A stretch of 64,000 nt of DNA, taken from the NCBI GenBank assembly GCA_030770545.1, contig CM061092.1:20213501-20277500 (forward strand). Reading direction: 5' to 3'. Origin of the DNA: Macropodus opercularis (lineage: Eukaryota > Chordata > Actinopteri > Anabantiformes > Osphronemidae). The notes under the pieces are model-generated. The model did no database searches, was not told the origin of the DNA, and was given only the letters and a program-made list of their open reading frames with translations. The first letter of the stretch is position 1. Each line of letters begins with the position of its first letter. Made by a program: the position numbers and the translations under genes. This document shows positions 1 through 12,984 of this stretch, one piece after another.

Positions 1-3000
1 CTTCTTGACCTGACTTCCTCGGCAGACAGAACAGTTGTCCAGCAATCGTAGGTTTGGTGGGTCAACTGACTCGGTTCCGTAGGAGACAGGTCAGTCATAA
101 AGCAATCATTGGATCGGTGTTTCAATGGAATTTGACTGTGCTATTTGTGTTCCACAAGTGACACGGCATTTGTCCACCAATCGTAGGTTTCGTGATTTCA
201 TTGACTATGTCTCTGTGAGTTGAGTTCCTCAGGAGACAAAACAGTGTTTCACCAATCGTAGGTTTCGTGATTTCATTGACTATGTCTCTGTGAGTTGAGT
301 TCCTCAGGAGACAAAACAATGTTTCACCAATCATAGGTTTGGTGTTTCAGATGCCTCTGACCTCTAGACCTGACTTCCTCAGGAGACAGAACAGTTGTCT
401 ACCAATCGTAGGATTGGTGGTTCAATTGAGTCCGTTCCTTAGGAGACAGGTCAGTTGTCAGCCAGTCATTGAAACACTTGTTCAAATGATTGTTACTGTG
501 TTGTTTGTGTTCCGGAAGGGACAAAGCATTCGCCCACCTATCGGAGGATAGGTGTTTTTAATAACGCTTTGTTGTTTTTGAGTTTGTCAAGGTACAGAGC
601 AGTCGTCGGTGGTTCCATTGACGCCTACTACTTGACCTGAGTTACAGAGGGAGCAGGGCAGTTGTTCTCCAGTCATTGAGTTGGTGGGTGAAATGTCTCT
701 GGCTCTATTCCTTGTGTTCCTCAGGTTATAGAGCAGTGGTCCACCAGTCGTAGGATTGGTGGTTCAGATACCTCTGACTTCTTGACCTGACTTCCTCGGC
801 AGACAGAACAGTCGTCCAGCAATCGTAGGTTTGGTGGGTCAACTGACTCGGTTCCGTAGGAGACAGGTCAGTCATAAAGCAATCATTGGATCGGTGTTTC
901 AATGGAATTTGACTGTGCTATTTGTGTTCCACAAGTGACACGGCATTTGTCCACCAATCGTAGGTTTCGTGATTTCATTGACTATGTCTCTTTGAGTTGA
1001 GTTCCTCAGGAGACAAAACAGTGTTTCACCAATCATAGGTTTGGTGTTTCAGATGCCTCTGACCTCTAGACCTGACTTCCTCAGGAGACAGAACAGTTGT
1101 CTACCAATCGTAGGATTGGTGGTTCAATTGAGTCCGTTCCTTAGGAGACAGGTCAGTTGTCAGCCATTCATTGAAACATTTGTTCAAATGATTGTTACTG
1201 TGTTGTTTGTGTTCCGGAAGGGACAAAGCATTCGCCCACCTATCGGAGGATAGGTGTTTTTAATAACGCTTTGTTGTTTTTGAGTTTGTCAAGGTACAGA
1301 GCAGTCGTCGGTGGTTCCATTGACGCCTACTACTTGACCTGAGTTACAGAGGGAGCAGAGCAGTTGTTCTCCAGTCATTGAGTTGGTGGGTGAAATGTCT
1401 CTGGCTCTTTTCCTTGTGTTCCTCAGGTTATAGAGCAGTGGTCCACCAGTCGTAGGATTGGTTGTTCAGATACCTCTGACTTCCTCGGCAGACAGAACAG
1501 TTGTCCAGCAATCGTAGGTTTGGTGGGTCAACTGACTCGGTTCCGTAGGAGACAGGTCAGTCACAAAGCAATCATTGGATCGGTGTTTCAATGGAATTTG
1601 ACTGTGCTATTTGTGTTCCACAAGTGACACGGCATTTGTCCACCAATCGTAGGTTTCGTGATTTCATTGACTATGTCTCTGTGAGTTGAGTTCCTCAGGA
1701 GACAAAACAGTGTTTCACCAATCGTAGGTTTCGTGATTTCATTGACTATGTCTCTGTGAGTTGAGTTCCTCAGGAGACAAAACAATGTTTCACCAATCAT
1801 AGGTTTGGTGTTTCAGATGCCTCTGACCTCTAGACCTGACTTCCTCAGGAGACACAACAGTTGTCTACCAATCGTAGGATTGGTGGTTCAATTGAGTCCG
1901 TTCCTTAGGAGACAGGTCAGTTGTCAGCCATTCATTGAAACACTTGTTCAAATGATTGTTACTGTGTTGTTTGTGTTCCGGAAGGGACAAAGCATTCGCC
2001 CACCTATCGGAGGATAGGTGTTTTTAATAACGCTTTGTTGTTTTTGAGTTTGTCAAGGTACAGAGCAGTCGTCGGTGGTTCCATTGACGCCTACTACTTG
2101 ACCTGAGTTACAGAGGGAGCAGAGCAGTTGTTCTCCAGTCATTGAGTTGGTGGGTGAAATGTCTCTGGCTCTTTTCCTTGTGTTTTTCAGGTTATAGAGC
2201 AGTGGTCCACCAGTCGTAGGATTGGTGGTTCAGATACCTCTGACTTCTTGACCTGACTTCCTCGGCAGACAGAACAGTTGTCCAGCAATCGTAGGTTTGG
2301 TGGGTCAACTGACTCGGTTCCGTAGGAGACAGGTCAGTCATAAAGCAATCATTGGATCGGTGTTTCAATGGAATTTGACTGTGCTGTTTGTGTTCCACAA
2401 GTGACACGGCATTTGTCCACCAATCGTAGGTTTCGTGATTTCATTGACTATGTCTCTGTGAGTTGAGTTCCTCAGGAGACAAAACAGTGTTTCACCAATC
2501 GTAGGTTTCGTGATTTCATTGACTATGTCTCTGTGAGTTGAGTTCCTCAGGAGACAAAACAATGTTTCACCAATCATAGGTTTGGTGTTTCAGATGCCTC
2601 TGACCTCTAGACCTGACTTCCTCAGGAGACAGAACAGTTGTCTACCAATCGTAGGATTGGTGGTTCAATTGAGTCCGTTCCTTAGGAGACAGGTCAGTTG
2701 TCAGCCATTCATTGAAACACTTGTTCAAATGATTGTTACTGTGTTGTTTGTGTTCCGGAGAGGACAAAGCATTCGCCCACCTATCGGAGGATAGGTGTTT
2801 TTAATAACGCTTTGTTGTTTTTGAGTTTGTCAAGGTACAGAGCAGTCGTCGGTGGTTCCATTGACGCCTACTACTTGACCTGAGTTACAGAGGGAGCAGG
2901 GCAGTTGTTCTCCAGTCATTGAGTTGGTGGGTGAAATGTCTCTGGCTCTTTTCCTTGTGTTTCTCAGGTTATAGAGCAGTGGTCCACCAGTCGTAGGATT

Positions 3001-6000
3001 GGTGGTTCAGATACTTCTGACTTCTTGACCTGACTTCCTCGGCAGACAGAACAGTTGTCCAGCAATCGTAGGTTTGGTGGGTCAACTGACTCGGTTCCGT
3101 AGGAGACAGGTCAGTCATAAAGCAATCATTGGATCGGTGTTTCAATGGAATTTGACTGTGCTATTTGTGTTCCACAAGTGACACGGCATTTGTCCACCAA
3201 TCGTAGGTTTCGTGATTTCATTGACTATGTCTCTGTGAGTTGAGTTCCTCAGGAGACAAAACAATGTTTCACCAATCATAGGTTTGGTGTTTCAGATGCC
3301 TCTGACCTCTAGACCTGACTTCCTCAGGAGACACAACAGTTGTCTACCAATCGTAGGATTGGTGGTTCAATTGAGTCCGTTCCTTAGGAGACAGGTCAGT
3401 TGTCAGCCATTCATTGAAACACTTGTTCAAATGATTGTTACTGTGTTGTTTGTGTTCCGGAAGGGACAAAGCATTCGCCCACCTATCGGAGGATAGGTGT
3501 TTTTAATAACGCTTTGTTGTTTTTGAGTTTGTCAAGGTACAGAGCAGTCGTCGGTGGTTCCATTGACGCCTACTACTTGACCTGAGTTACAGAGGGAGCA
3601 GAGCAGTTGTTCTCCAGTCATTGAGTTGGTGGGTGAAATGTCTCTGGCTCTATTCCTTGTGTTCCTCAGGTTATAGAGCAGTGGTCCACCAGTCGTAGGA
3701 TTGGTGGTTCAGATACCTCTGACTTCTTGACCTGACTTCCTCGGCAGACAGAACAGTTGTCCAGCAATCGTAGGTTTGGTGGGTCAACTGACTCGGTTCC
3801 GTAGGAGACAGGTCAGTCATAAAGCAATCATTGGATCGGTGTTTCAATGGAATTTGACTGTGCTATTTGTGTTCCACAAGTGACACGGCATTTGTCCACC
3901 AATCGTAGGTTTCGTGATTTCATTGACTATGTCTCCTTGAGTTGAGTTCCTCAGGAGACAAAACAGTGTTTCACCAATCGTAGGTTTCGTGATTTCATTG
4001 ACTATGTCTCTGTGAGTTGAGTTCCTCAGGACACAAAACAGTGTTTCACCAATCGTAGGTTTCGTGATTTCATTGACTATGTCTCTGTGAGTTGAGTTCC
4101 TCAGGAGACAAAACAATGTTTCACCAATCATAGGTTTGGTGTTTCAGATGCCTCTGACCTCTAGACCTGACTTCCTCAGGAGACAGAACAGTTGTCTACC
4201 AATCGTAGGATTGGTGGTTCAATTGAGTCTGTTCCTTAGGAGACAGGTCAGTTGTCAGCCATTCATTGAAACACTTGTTCAAATGATTGTTACTGTGTTG
4301 TTTGTGTTCCGGAAGGGACAAAGCATTCGCCCACCTATCGGAGGATAGGTGTTTTTAATAACGCTTTGTTGTTTTTGAGTTTGTCGAGGTACAGAGCAGT
4401 CGTCGGTGGTTCCATTGACGCCTACTACTTGACCTGAGCTACAGAGGGAGCAGAGCAGTTGTTCTCCAGTCATTGAGTTGGTGGGTGAAATGTCTCTGGC
4501 TCTTTTCCTTGTGTTCCTCAGGTTATAGAGCAGTGGTCCACCAGTCGTAGGATTGGTGGTTCAGATACCTCTGACTTCTTGCCTGACTTCCTCGGCAGAC
4601 AGAACAGTTGTCCAGCAATCGTAGGTTTGGTGGGTCAACTGACTCGGTTCCGTAGGAGACAGGTCAGTCACAAAGCAATCATTGGATCGGTGTTTCAATG
4701 GAATTTGACTGTGCTATTTGTGTTCCACAAGTGACACGGCATTTGTCCACCAATCGTAGGTTTCGTGATTTCATTGACTATGTCTCTGTGAGTTGAGTTC
4801 CTCAGGAGACAAAACAATGTTTCACCAATCATAGGTTTGGTGTTTCAGATGCCTCTGACCTCTAGACCTGACTTCCTCAGGAGACAGAACAGTTGTCTAC
4901 CAATTGTAGGATTGGTGGTTCAATTGAGTCCGTTCCTTAGGAGACAGGTCAGTTGTCAGCCATTCATTGAAACACTTGTTCAAATGATTGTTACTGTGTT
5001 GTTTGTGTTCCGGAAGGGACAAAGCATTCGCCCACCTATCGGAGGATAGGTGTTTTTAATAACGCTTTGTTGTTTTTGAGTTTGTCAAGGTACAGAGCAG
5101 TCGTCGGTGGTTCCATTGACGCCTACTACTTGACCTGAGTTACAGAGGGAGCAGAGCAGTTGTTCTCCAGTCATTGAGTTGGTGGGTGAAATGTCTCTGG
5201 CTCTATTCCTTGTATTCCTCAGGTTATAGAGCAGTGGTCCACCAGTCGTAGGATTGGTGGTTCAGATATCTCTGACTTCTTGACCTGACTTCCTCGGCAG
5301 ACAGAACAGTTGTCCAGCAATCGTAGGTTTGGTGGGTCAACTGACTCGGTTCCATAGGAGACAGGTCAGTCATAAAGCAATCATTGGATCGGTGTTTCAA
5401 TGGAATTTGACTGTGCTATTTGTGTTCCACAAGTGACACGGCATTTGTCCACCAATCGTAGGTTTCGTGATTTCATTGACTATGTCTCTGTGAGTTGAGT
5501 TCCTCAGGAGACAAAACAGTGTTTCACCAATCGTAGGTTTCGTGATTTCATTGACTATGTCTCTGTGAGTTGAGTTCCTCAGGACACAAAACAGTGGTTC
5601 ACCAATCGTAGGTTTCGTGATTTCATTGACTATGTCTCTGTGAGTTGAGTTCCTCAGGAGACAAAACAATGCTTCACCAATCATAGGTTTGGTGTTTCAG
5701 ATGCCTCTGACCTCTAGACCTGACTTCCTCAGGAGACAGAACAGTTGTCTACCAATCGTAGGATTGTTGGTTCAATTGAGTCCGTTCCTTAGGAGACAGG
5801 TCAGTTGTCAGCCATTCATTGAAACACTTGTTCAAATGATTGTTACTGTGTTGTTTGTGTTCCGGAAGGGACAAAGCATTCGCCCACCTATCGGAGGATA
5901 GGTGTTTTTAATAACGCTTTGTTGTTTTTGATTTTGTCAAGGTACAGAGCAGTCGTCGGTGGTTCCATTGACGCCTACTACTTGACCTGAGTTACAGAGG

Positions 6001-9000
6001 GAGCAGAGCAGTTGTTCTCCAGTCATTGAGTTGGTGGGTGAAATGTCTCTGGCTCTTTTCCTTGTGTTTCTCAGGTTATAGAGCAGTGGTCCACCAGTCG
6101 TAGGATTGGTGGTTCAGATCCCTCTGACTTCTAGACCTGACTTCCTCGGCAGACAGAACAGTTGTCCACCAGTCGTAGGTTTGGTGGGTCAACTGACTCG
6201 GTTCCGTAGGAGACAGGTCAGTTATAAAGCAATCATTGGATCGGTGTTTCAATGGAATTTGACTGTGCTAATTGTGTTCCACAAGTGACACGGCATTTGT
6301 CCACCAATCGTAGGTTTCGTGATTTCATTGACTATGTCTCTGTGAGTTGAGTTCCTCAGGAGACAAAACAGTGTTTCACCAATCGTAGGTTTCGTGATTT
6401 CATTGACTATGTCTCTGTGAGTTGAGTTCCTCAGGAGACAAAACAATGTTTCACCAATCATAGGTTTGGTGTTTCAGATGCCTCTGACCTCTAGACCTGA
6501 CTTCCTCAGGAGACAGAACAGTTGTCTACCAATCGTAGGATTGGTGGTTCAATTGAGTCCGTTCCTTAGGAGACAGGTCAGTTGTCAGCCAGTCATTGAA
6601 ACACTTGTTCAAATGATTGTTACTGTGTTGTTTGTGTTCCGGAAGGGACAAAGCATTCGCCCACCTATCGGAGGATAGGTGTTTTTAATAACGCTTTGTT
6701 GTTTTTGAGTTTGTCAAGGTACAGAGCAGTCGTCGGTGGTTCCATTGACGCCTACTACTTGACCTGAGTTACAGAGGGAGCAGAGCAGTTGTTCTCCAGT
6801 CATTGAGTTGGTGGGTGAAATGTCTCTGGCTCTTTTCCTTGTGTTCCTCAGGTTATAGAGCAGTGGTCCACCAGTCGTAGGATTGGTGGTTCAGATCCCT
6901 CTGACTTCTTGACCTGACTTCCTCAGGAGACAGAACAGTTGTCCAGCAATCGTAGGTTTGGTGGGTCAACTGACTCGGTTCCGTAGGAGACAGGTCAGTC
7001 ATAAAGCAATCATTGGATCGGTGTTTCAATGGAATTTGACTGTGCTATTTGTGTTCCACAAGTGACACGGCATTTGTCCACCAATCGTAGGTTTCGTGAT
7101 TTCATTGACTATGTCTCTGTGAGTTGAGTACCTCAAGAGACAAAACAGTGTTTCACCAATCATAGGTTTGGTGTTTCAGATGCCTCTGACCTCTAGACCT
7201 GACTTCCTCAGCAGACAGAACAGTTGTCTACCAATCGTAGGATTGGTGGTTCAATTGAGTCAGTTCCTTAGGAGACAGGTCATATGTCAGCCATTCATTG
7301 AAACACTTGTTCAAATGATTGTTACTGTGTTGTTTGTGTTCCGGAAGGGACAAAGCATTCGCCCACCTATAGGTGTTTTTAATAACGCTTTGTTGTTTTT
7401 GAGTTTGTCAAGGTACAGAGCAGTCGTCGGTGGTTCCATTGACGCCTACTACTTGACCTGAGTTACAGAGGGAGCAGGGCAGTTGTTCTCCAGTCATTGA
7501 GTTGGTGGGTGAAATGTCTCTGGCTCTATTCCTTGTGTTCCTCAGGTTATAGAGCAGTGGTCCACCAGTCGTAGGATTGGTGGTTCAGATACCTCTGACT
7601 TCTTGACCTGACTTCCTCGGCAGACAGAACAGTTGTCCAGCAATCGTAGGTTAGGTGGGTCAACTGACTCGGTTCCGTAGGAGACAGGTCAGTCATAAAG
7701 CAATCATTGGATCGGTGTTTCAATGGAATTTGACTGTGCTATTTGTGTTCCACAAGTGACACGGCATTTGTCCACCAATCGTAGGTTTCGTGATTTCATT
7801 GACTATGTCTCTTTGAGTTGAGTTCCTCAGGAGACAAAACAGTGTTTCACCAATCATAGGTTTGGTGTTTCAGATGCCTCTGACCTCTAGACCTGACTTC
7901 CTCAGGAGACAGAACAGTTGTCTACCAATCGTAGGATTGGTGGTTCAATTGAGTCCGTTCCTTAGGAGACAGGTCAGTTGTCAGCCATTCATTGAAACAC
8001 TTGTTCAAATGATTGTTACTGTGTTGTTTGTGTTCCGGAAGGGACAAAGCATTCGCCCACCTATCGGAGGATAGGTGTTTTTAATAACGCTTTGTTGTTT
8101 TTGAGTTTGTCAAGGTACAGAGCAGTCGTCGGTGGTTCCATTGACGCCTACTACTTGACCTGAGTTACAGAGGGAGCAGAGCAGTTGTTCTCCAGTCATT
8201 GAGTTGGTGGGTGAAATGTCTCTGGCTCTTTTCCTTGTGTTCCTCAGGTTATAGAGCAGTGGTCCACCAGTCGTAGGATTGGTGGTTCAGATCCCTCTGA
8301 CTTCTTGACCTGACTTCCTCGGCAGACAGAACAGTTGTCCAGCAATCGTAGGTTTGGTGGGTCAACTGACTCGGTTCCGTAGGAGACAGGTCAGTCATAA
8401 AGCAATCATTGGATCGGTGTTTCAATGGAATTTGACTGTGCTATTTGTGTTCCACAAGTGACACTGCATTTGTCCACCAATCGTAGGTTTCGTGATTTCA
8501 TTGACTATGTCTCTGTGAGTTGAGTTCCTCAGGAGACAAAACAGTGTTTCAGCAATCGTAGGTTTCGTGATTTCATTGACTATGTCTCTGTGAGTTGAGT
8601 TCCTCAGGAGACAAAACAATGTTTCACCAATCATAGGTTTGGTGTTTCAGATGCCTCTGACCTCTAGACCTGACTTCCTCAGGAGACAGAACAGTTGTCT
8701 ACCAATCGTAGGATTGGTGGTTCAATTGAGTCCGTCCCTTAGGAGACAGGTCAGTTGTCAGCCATTCATTGAAACACTTGTTCAAATGATTGTTACTGTG
8801 TTGTTTGTGTTCCGGAAGGGACAAAGCATTCGCCCACCTATCGGAGGATAGGTGTTTTTAATAACGCTTTGTTGTTTTTGAGTTTGTCAAGGTACAGAGC
8901 AGTCGTCGGTGGTTCCATTGACGCCTACTACTTGACCTGAGTTACAGAGGGAGCAGAGCAGTTGTTCTCCAGTCATTGAGTTGGTGGGTGAAATGTCTCT

Positions 9001-11004
9001 GGCTCTTTTCCTTGTGTTCCTCAGGTTATAGAGCAGTGGTCCACCAGTCGTAGGATTGGTTGTTCAGATACCTCTGACTTCCTCGGCAGACAGAACAGTT
9101 GTCCAGCAATCGTAGGTTTGGTGGGTCAACTGACTCGGTTCCGTAGGAGACAGGTCAGTCACAAAGCAATCATTGGATCGGTGTTTCAATGGAATTTGAC
9201 TGTGCTATTTGTGTTCCACAAGTGACACGGCATTTGTCCACCAATCGTAGGTTTCGTGATTTCATTGACTATGTCTCTGTGAGTTGAGTTCCTCAGGAGA
9301 CAAAACAGTGTTTCACCAATCGTAGGTTTCGTGATTTCATTGACTATGTCTCTGTGAGTTGAGTTCCTCAGGAGACAAAACAGTGTTTCACCAATCATAG
9401 GTTTGGTGTTTCAGATGCCTCTGACCTCTAGACCTGACTTCCTCAGGAGACAGAACAGTTGTCTACCAATTGTAGGATTGGTGGTTCAATTGAGTCCGTT
9501 CCTTAGGAGACAGGTCAGTTGTCAGCCATTCATTGAAACACTTGTTCAAATGATTGTTACTGTGTTGTTTGTGTTCCGGAAGGGACAAAGCATTCGCCCA
9601 CCTATCGGAGGATAGGTGTTTTTAATAACGCTTTGTTGTTTTTGAGTTTGTCAAGGTACAGAGCAGTCGTCGGTGGTTCCATTGACGCCTACTACTTGAC
9701 CTGAGTTACAGAGGGAGCAGAGCAGTTGTTCTCCAGTCATTGAGTTGGTGGGTGAAATGTCTCTGGCTCTTTTCCTTGTGTTTTTCAGGTTATAGAGCAG
9801 TGGTCCACCAGTCGTAGGATTGGTGGTTCAGATACCTCTGACTTCTTGACCTGACTTCCTCGGCAGACAGAACAGTTGTCCAGCAATCGTAGGTTTGGTG
9901 GGTCAACTGACTCGGTTCCGTAGGAGACAGGTCAGTCACAAAGCAATCATTGGATCGGTGTTTCAATGGAATTTGACTGTGCTATTTGTGTTCCACAAGT
10001 GACACGGCATTTGTCCACCAATCGTAGGTTTCGTGATTTCATTGACTATGTCTCTGTGAGTTGAGTTCCTCAGGAGACAAAACAGTGTTTCACCAATCGT
10101 AGGTTTCGTGATTTCATTGACTATGTCTCTGTGAGTTGAGTTCCTCAGGACACAAAACAGTGTTTCACCAATCGTAGGTTTCGTGATTTCATTGACTATG
10201 TCTCTGTGAGTTGAGTTCCTCAGGAGACAAAACAATGTTTCACCAATCATAGGTTTGGTGTTTCAGATGCCTCTGACCTCTAGACCTGACTTCCTCAGGA
10301 GACACAACAGTTGTCTACCAATCGTAGGATTGGTGGTTCAATTGAGTCCGTTCCTTAGGAGACAGGTCAGTTGTCAGCCATTCATTGAAACACTTGTTCA
10401 AATGATTGTTACTGTGTTGTTTGTGTTCCGGAAGGGACAAAGCATTCGCCCACCTATCGGAGGATAGGTGTTTTTAATAACGCTTTGTTGTTTTTGAGTT
10501 TGTCGAGGTACAGAGCAGTCGTCGGTGGTTCCATTGACGCCTACTACTTGACCTGAGTTACAGAGGGAGCAGAGCAGTTGTTCTCCAGTCATTGAGTTGG
10601 TGGGTGAAATGTCTCTGGCTCTTTTCCTTGTGTTCCTCAGGTTATAGAGCAGTGGTCCACCAGTCGTAGGATTGGTGGTTCAGATACCTCTGACTTCTTG
10701 CCTGACTTCCTCGGCAGACAGAACAGTTGTCCAGCAATCGTAGGTTTGGTGGGTCAACTGACTCGGTTCCGTAGGAGACAGGTCAGTCACAAAGCAATCA
10801 TTGGATCGGTGTTTCAATGGAATTTGACTGTGCTATTTGTGTTCCACAAGTGACACGGCATTTGTCCACCAATCGTAGGTTTCGTGATTCAGATGCCTCT
10901 GACCTCTAGACCTGACTTCCTCGGCAGACAGAACAGTTGTCCAGCAATCGTAGGTTTGGTGGGTCAACTGACTCGGTTCCGTAGGAGACAGGTCAGTCAT
11001 AAAG
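1..11004 (+). repeat. Higher-order satellite array, block A
   Basis: Tandem array of a roughly 702-bp unit. Unit phase marks (start of the TTTGGTGTTTCAGATGCC module) fall at 339, 1041, 1805, 2582, 3284, 4136, 4837, 5689, 6466, 7168, 7862, 8639, 9403 and 10255. Spacings are 702, 777 or 852 bp, with small-deletion forms: 701 bp (1-bp loss near 4579), 694 bp (8-bp loss near 7370) and 764 bp (13-bp loss between CTGACTTC direct repeats near 1480 and 9075). Each unit is built of diverged subunits of about 60-75 bp sharing a core like AGGAGACAGAACAGTTGTC followed by CCAATCGTAGG. The steps of 75 bp come from 1, 2 or 3 copies of one subunit beginning GTTTCGTGATTTCATTGAC. The final unit breaks at about 10883, where a hybrid module leads into the composite element. 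A centromeric or pericentromeric role is inference only. Confidence 0.95.
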
Positions 11005-11466
11005 TGTCACGATCGGCAGCCTGGCCGATCGGTCCCTTACTGGGTGAATCTCCACCCAGCGGAGTCACTCACCACACCCCTGTCATCACCACGCACCTGC
11101 CTGATTATCCTCACGTGCTCTGATTATTTTCACCTGGCTCATCATCTCTTACTTAAGTTCTTCCCACAGCTCAGTCCCTTGTCAGACCATCAACGTTGCT
11201 ACCCCGACATGCAAACCTCCGACGGACTTCCCCTTTTGCCACCGGTACCGTGAGGTTTCCTTTGAATCCTTGTTCTGATCGCCTGACGCTCACGACAGCG
11301 GTGGGTATTTTGACTGACTTTTACGCCAAGAACGCTGGGCTCTCGTCTTTGTGTCCTGAGGGATTTGCTACTCTGACTTGTCCACGAAACCTAAACTAAC
11401 TCTTCTTAGTTAGCGACGAGCGCCTTTGGTGCGCCGTGTGTTTGAGACTCTGTCACGCACTGTACA
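11005..11466 (+). repeat. LTR-like segment of composite element, copy 1
   Basis: The segment starts TG (TGTCACGATCGGC) and ends CA (CACTGTACA), about 462 bp. An inverted repeat GATCGGC/GCCGATC sits at its 5' end. A TTACTTAAG core about 145 bp in, then a TTGTCAGACCATC stretch, parallels the TTTTTAAACC and TTGTCAGATCGTC of the gypsy LTR at 33087, so it is probably the promoter core. The 3' boundary is inferred from copy 3, which begins almost exactly after this point. Confidence 0.6.
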
Positions 11467-11637
11467 CAGCCGGTTCGGCTCGCTTTGTGTTTTGTTTTGT
11501 TCTTAGTTTTGTCGCCTGGATTCTGCTGCCCTCCTGGTCTCCTCTCCACTGTCACGGCTGGCAGAAGCTCCGGAGGACTCCGGAGACCTGACAGCCACCA
11601 ATCTTGACCTTGCCAGGTCATCCAGACCCTTTTTGAT

Positions 11638-12627
11638 TTGCTGGATGCGATCCCTGAGATCCAGGACTCCCAGACCCGCATCTCCACACTGAACTGGGTT
11701 ACAGATTTTTACTCAGCCTGCCCCTGGTTAAAGACCCATACAAGGTTCCCTGAGCTTCTGACCATACAGGTCAGACTCAGAAGGAGGGAGGCACCCCGTC
11801 CTCAGTCTGCTCCCTCGCCACGTCGCCAGTCTGCCCTCTCGTCACGACGACAGCCTGCCCTCTCGCTCGTCCCATCCACACCAGAACGACCTGCCGCACC
11901 CTCACAGTCCCAGGCCACCTCTCCGGTCCTCTGTGCTGGCCACGTGATTCTCGGCTCGTGCCGGACGCCGGAGATTGCCCCTCGTCTCTTCCCCTCTGAG
12001 GGCCGCCGTATCTGGCAGGAACTGAAGCATCAGGGGGACCCTCTCCACACTCCTCCGGTTCCCCCCATCCCGGGTCCCAAGTCTCGGCCTCATTCTCGAC
12101 ACCACCCAGAACCTGCTGTTCGTGCTGCTTCACGCCACCCAGAACCTGCTGTTCGTGCTGCTTCACGCCACCCAGAACCTGCTGTTCGTGCTGCTTCACG
12201 CCACCCAGAACCTGCTGTTCGTGCTGCTTCACGCCACCCAGAACCTGCTGTTCGTGCTGCTTCACGCCACCCAGAACCTGCTGTTCGTGCTGCTTCACGC
12301 CACCCAGAACCTGCTGTTCATGCTGCTCTACGCCACCCAGAACCTGCTGTTCCACGCCATGCTAGGACCACGGACTCATACCACCCGAGCCTCCCTGCCG
12401 CTCCTCGCCTCTCCTCTCCTGAGCCTCTGCCCAATCAGGAGGAGCCGATGGCCCAGTCGGGTCCGCGGCGGACATTTCCCCAGTTCCTGGCCTATTGGGC
12501 CTCCCTTCGGGCCCGCGCCCGCGCAAATCTTGCCACCTCCTCAGGCCATGCAGACTTGGACCATGTCCGCAGCAGCAGCCACAGACGCCGGCCGCCTAGG
12601 TTCCCCTGCCGCCGCAACCACCGGTGA
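11638..12627 (+). other. Pro/Arg/Ala-rich open frame of the composite element, doubtful as a gene
   Basis: Open frame of 329 codons. The first 50 or so residues (starting [14 protein letters not shown]) have ordinary composition. The rest is Pro/Arg/Ser-rich and contains an 11-residue repeat ([11 protein letters not shown]) encoded by the 33-bp minisatellite. Because 33 is a multiple of three and the unit has no stops, other frames stay open too, so length is not evidence of selection. The frame is kept in copies 2 and 3 despite differing repeat number. It could be a degenerate gag-like remnant; no domain was recognised. Confidence 0.3.
12103..12360 (+). repeat. 33-bp minisatellite, about 8 units
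   Basis: Tandem unit CACCCAGAACCTGCTGTTCG followed by TGCTGCTTCACGC, 33 bp. The last units differ (CATGCTGCTCTACGC, then a shortened CCACGC). The same array has 11 units in copy 2, a further 5 in its internal duplication, and about 9 in copy 3. Confidence 0.9.
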
Positions 12628-12711
12628 CACTGGCCATGTTCTTGTCCTCGCCATGTTCCTCAAGGTGTCCTGGTATTGTGCGGCCTGGAGGGTCCACACA
12701 GGTTCCTTCCG

Positions 12712-12984
12712 GCTCCGGCGACCCCAGGAGGGGTCTGCCTTCTGGTTCCGGGCTCTGGCGACCCCAGGAGGGGTCCGCCTTCTGGTTCCGGGCTCTGGCG
12801 ACCCCAGGAGGGGTCCGCCTTCTGGTTCCGGGCTCTGGCGACCCCAGGAGGGGTCCGCCTTCTGGGTCCGGGCTCTGGCGACCCCAGGAGGGGTCCGCCT
12901 TCTGGTTCCGGGCTCTGGCGACCCCAGGAGGGGTCCGCCTTCTGGTTCCTGGCTCTGGCGACCCCAGGAGGGCTCTGCCTTCTG
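12712..12984 (+). repeat. 40-bp GC-rich minisatellite, about 7 units
   Basis: Unit GACCCCAGGAGGGGTCCGCC followed by TTCTGGTTCCGGGCTCTGGC, 40 bp. Its core GACCCCAGGAGGGGTC is nearly palindromic. The period is not a multiple of three and the unit lacks stops, so one peptide pattern cycles through all three frames. The last unit changes to AGGGCTCTGCC and runs into satellite at GGATTGG. Confidence 0.9.

Larger units (their letters stand above)
11005..12984 (+). mobile_element. Composite LTR/minisatellite element, copy 1
   Basis: The element starts TGTCACGATCGGC after satellite sequence CAGTCATAAAG. It ends in the last unit of a 40-bp minisatellite, joined to satellite GGATTGGTGGTTCAG. Order: LTR-like segment (11005-11466), a leader with GGTTCGGCTCGCTTTG that matches the leader of the Ty3/gypsy element at about 33614, a Pro/Arg/Ala-rich open frame, a 33-bp minisatellite and a 40-bp minisatellite. 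There is no second LTR, no recognisable pol and no target duplication. It looks like a non-autonomous or remnant LTR element captured by the satellite and amplified with it. Relative to copy 2 it lacks roughly 90 bp near 12635. Confidence 0.7.

Noticed and set aside
122..11000. Dozens of near-identical 70-95 codon open frames on both strands across the satellite
   Set aside because: They repeat with the satellite unit, lie on both strands of the same DNA, lengthen by 25 codons whenever a 75-bp subunit is added, and often lack an ATG. They are by-products of homogenised repeats.
11480..11500. tRNA genes or SINE promoter boxes in the leader GGTTCGGCTCGC
   Set aside because: GGTTCGGCTC looks slightly like a B box, but no A box or cloverleaf could be found; the motif is shared with a gypsy leader.
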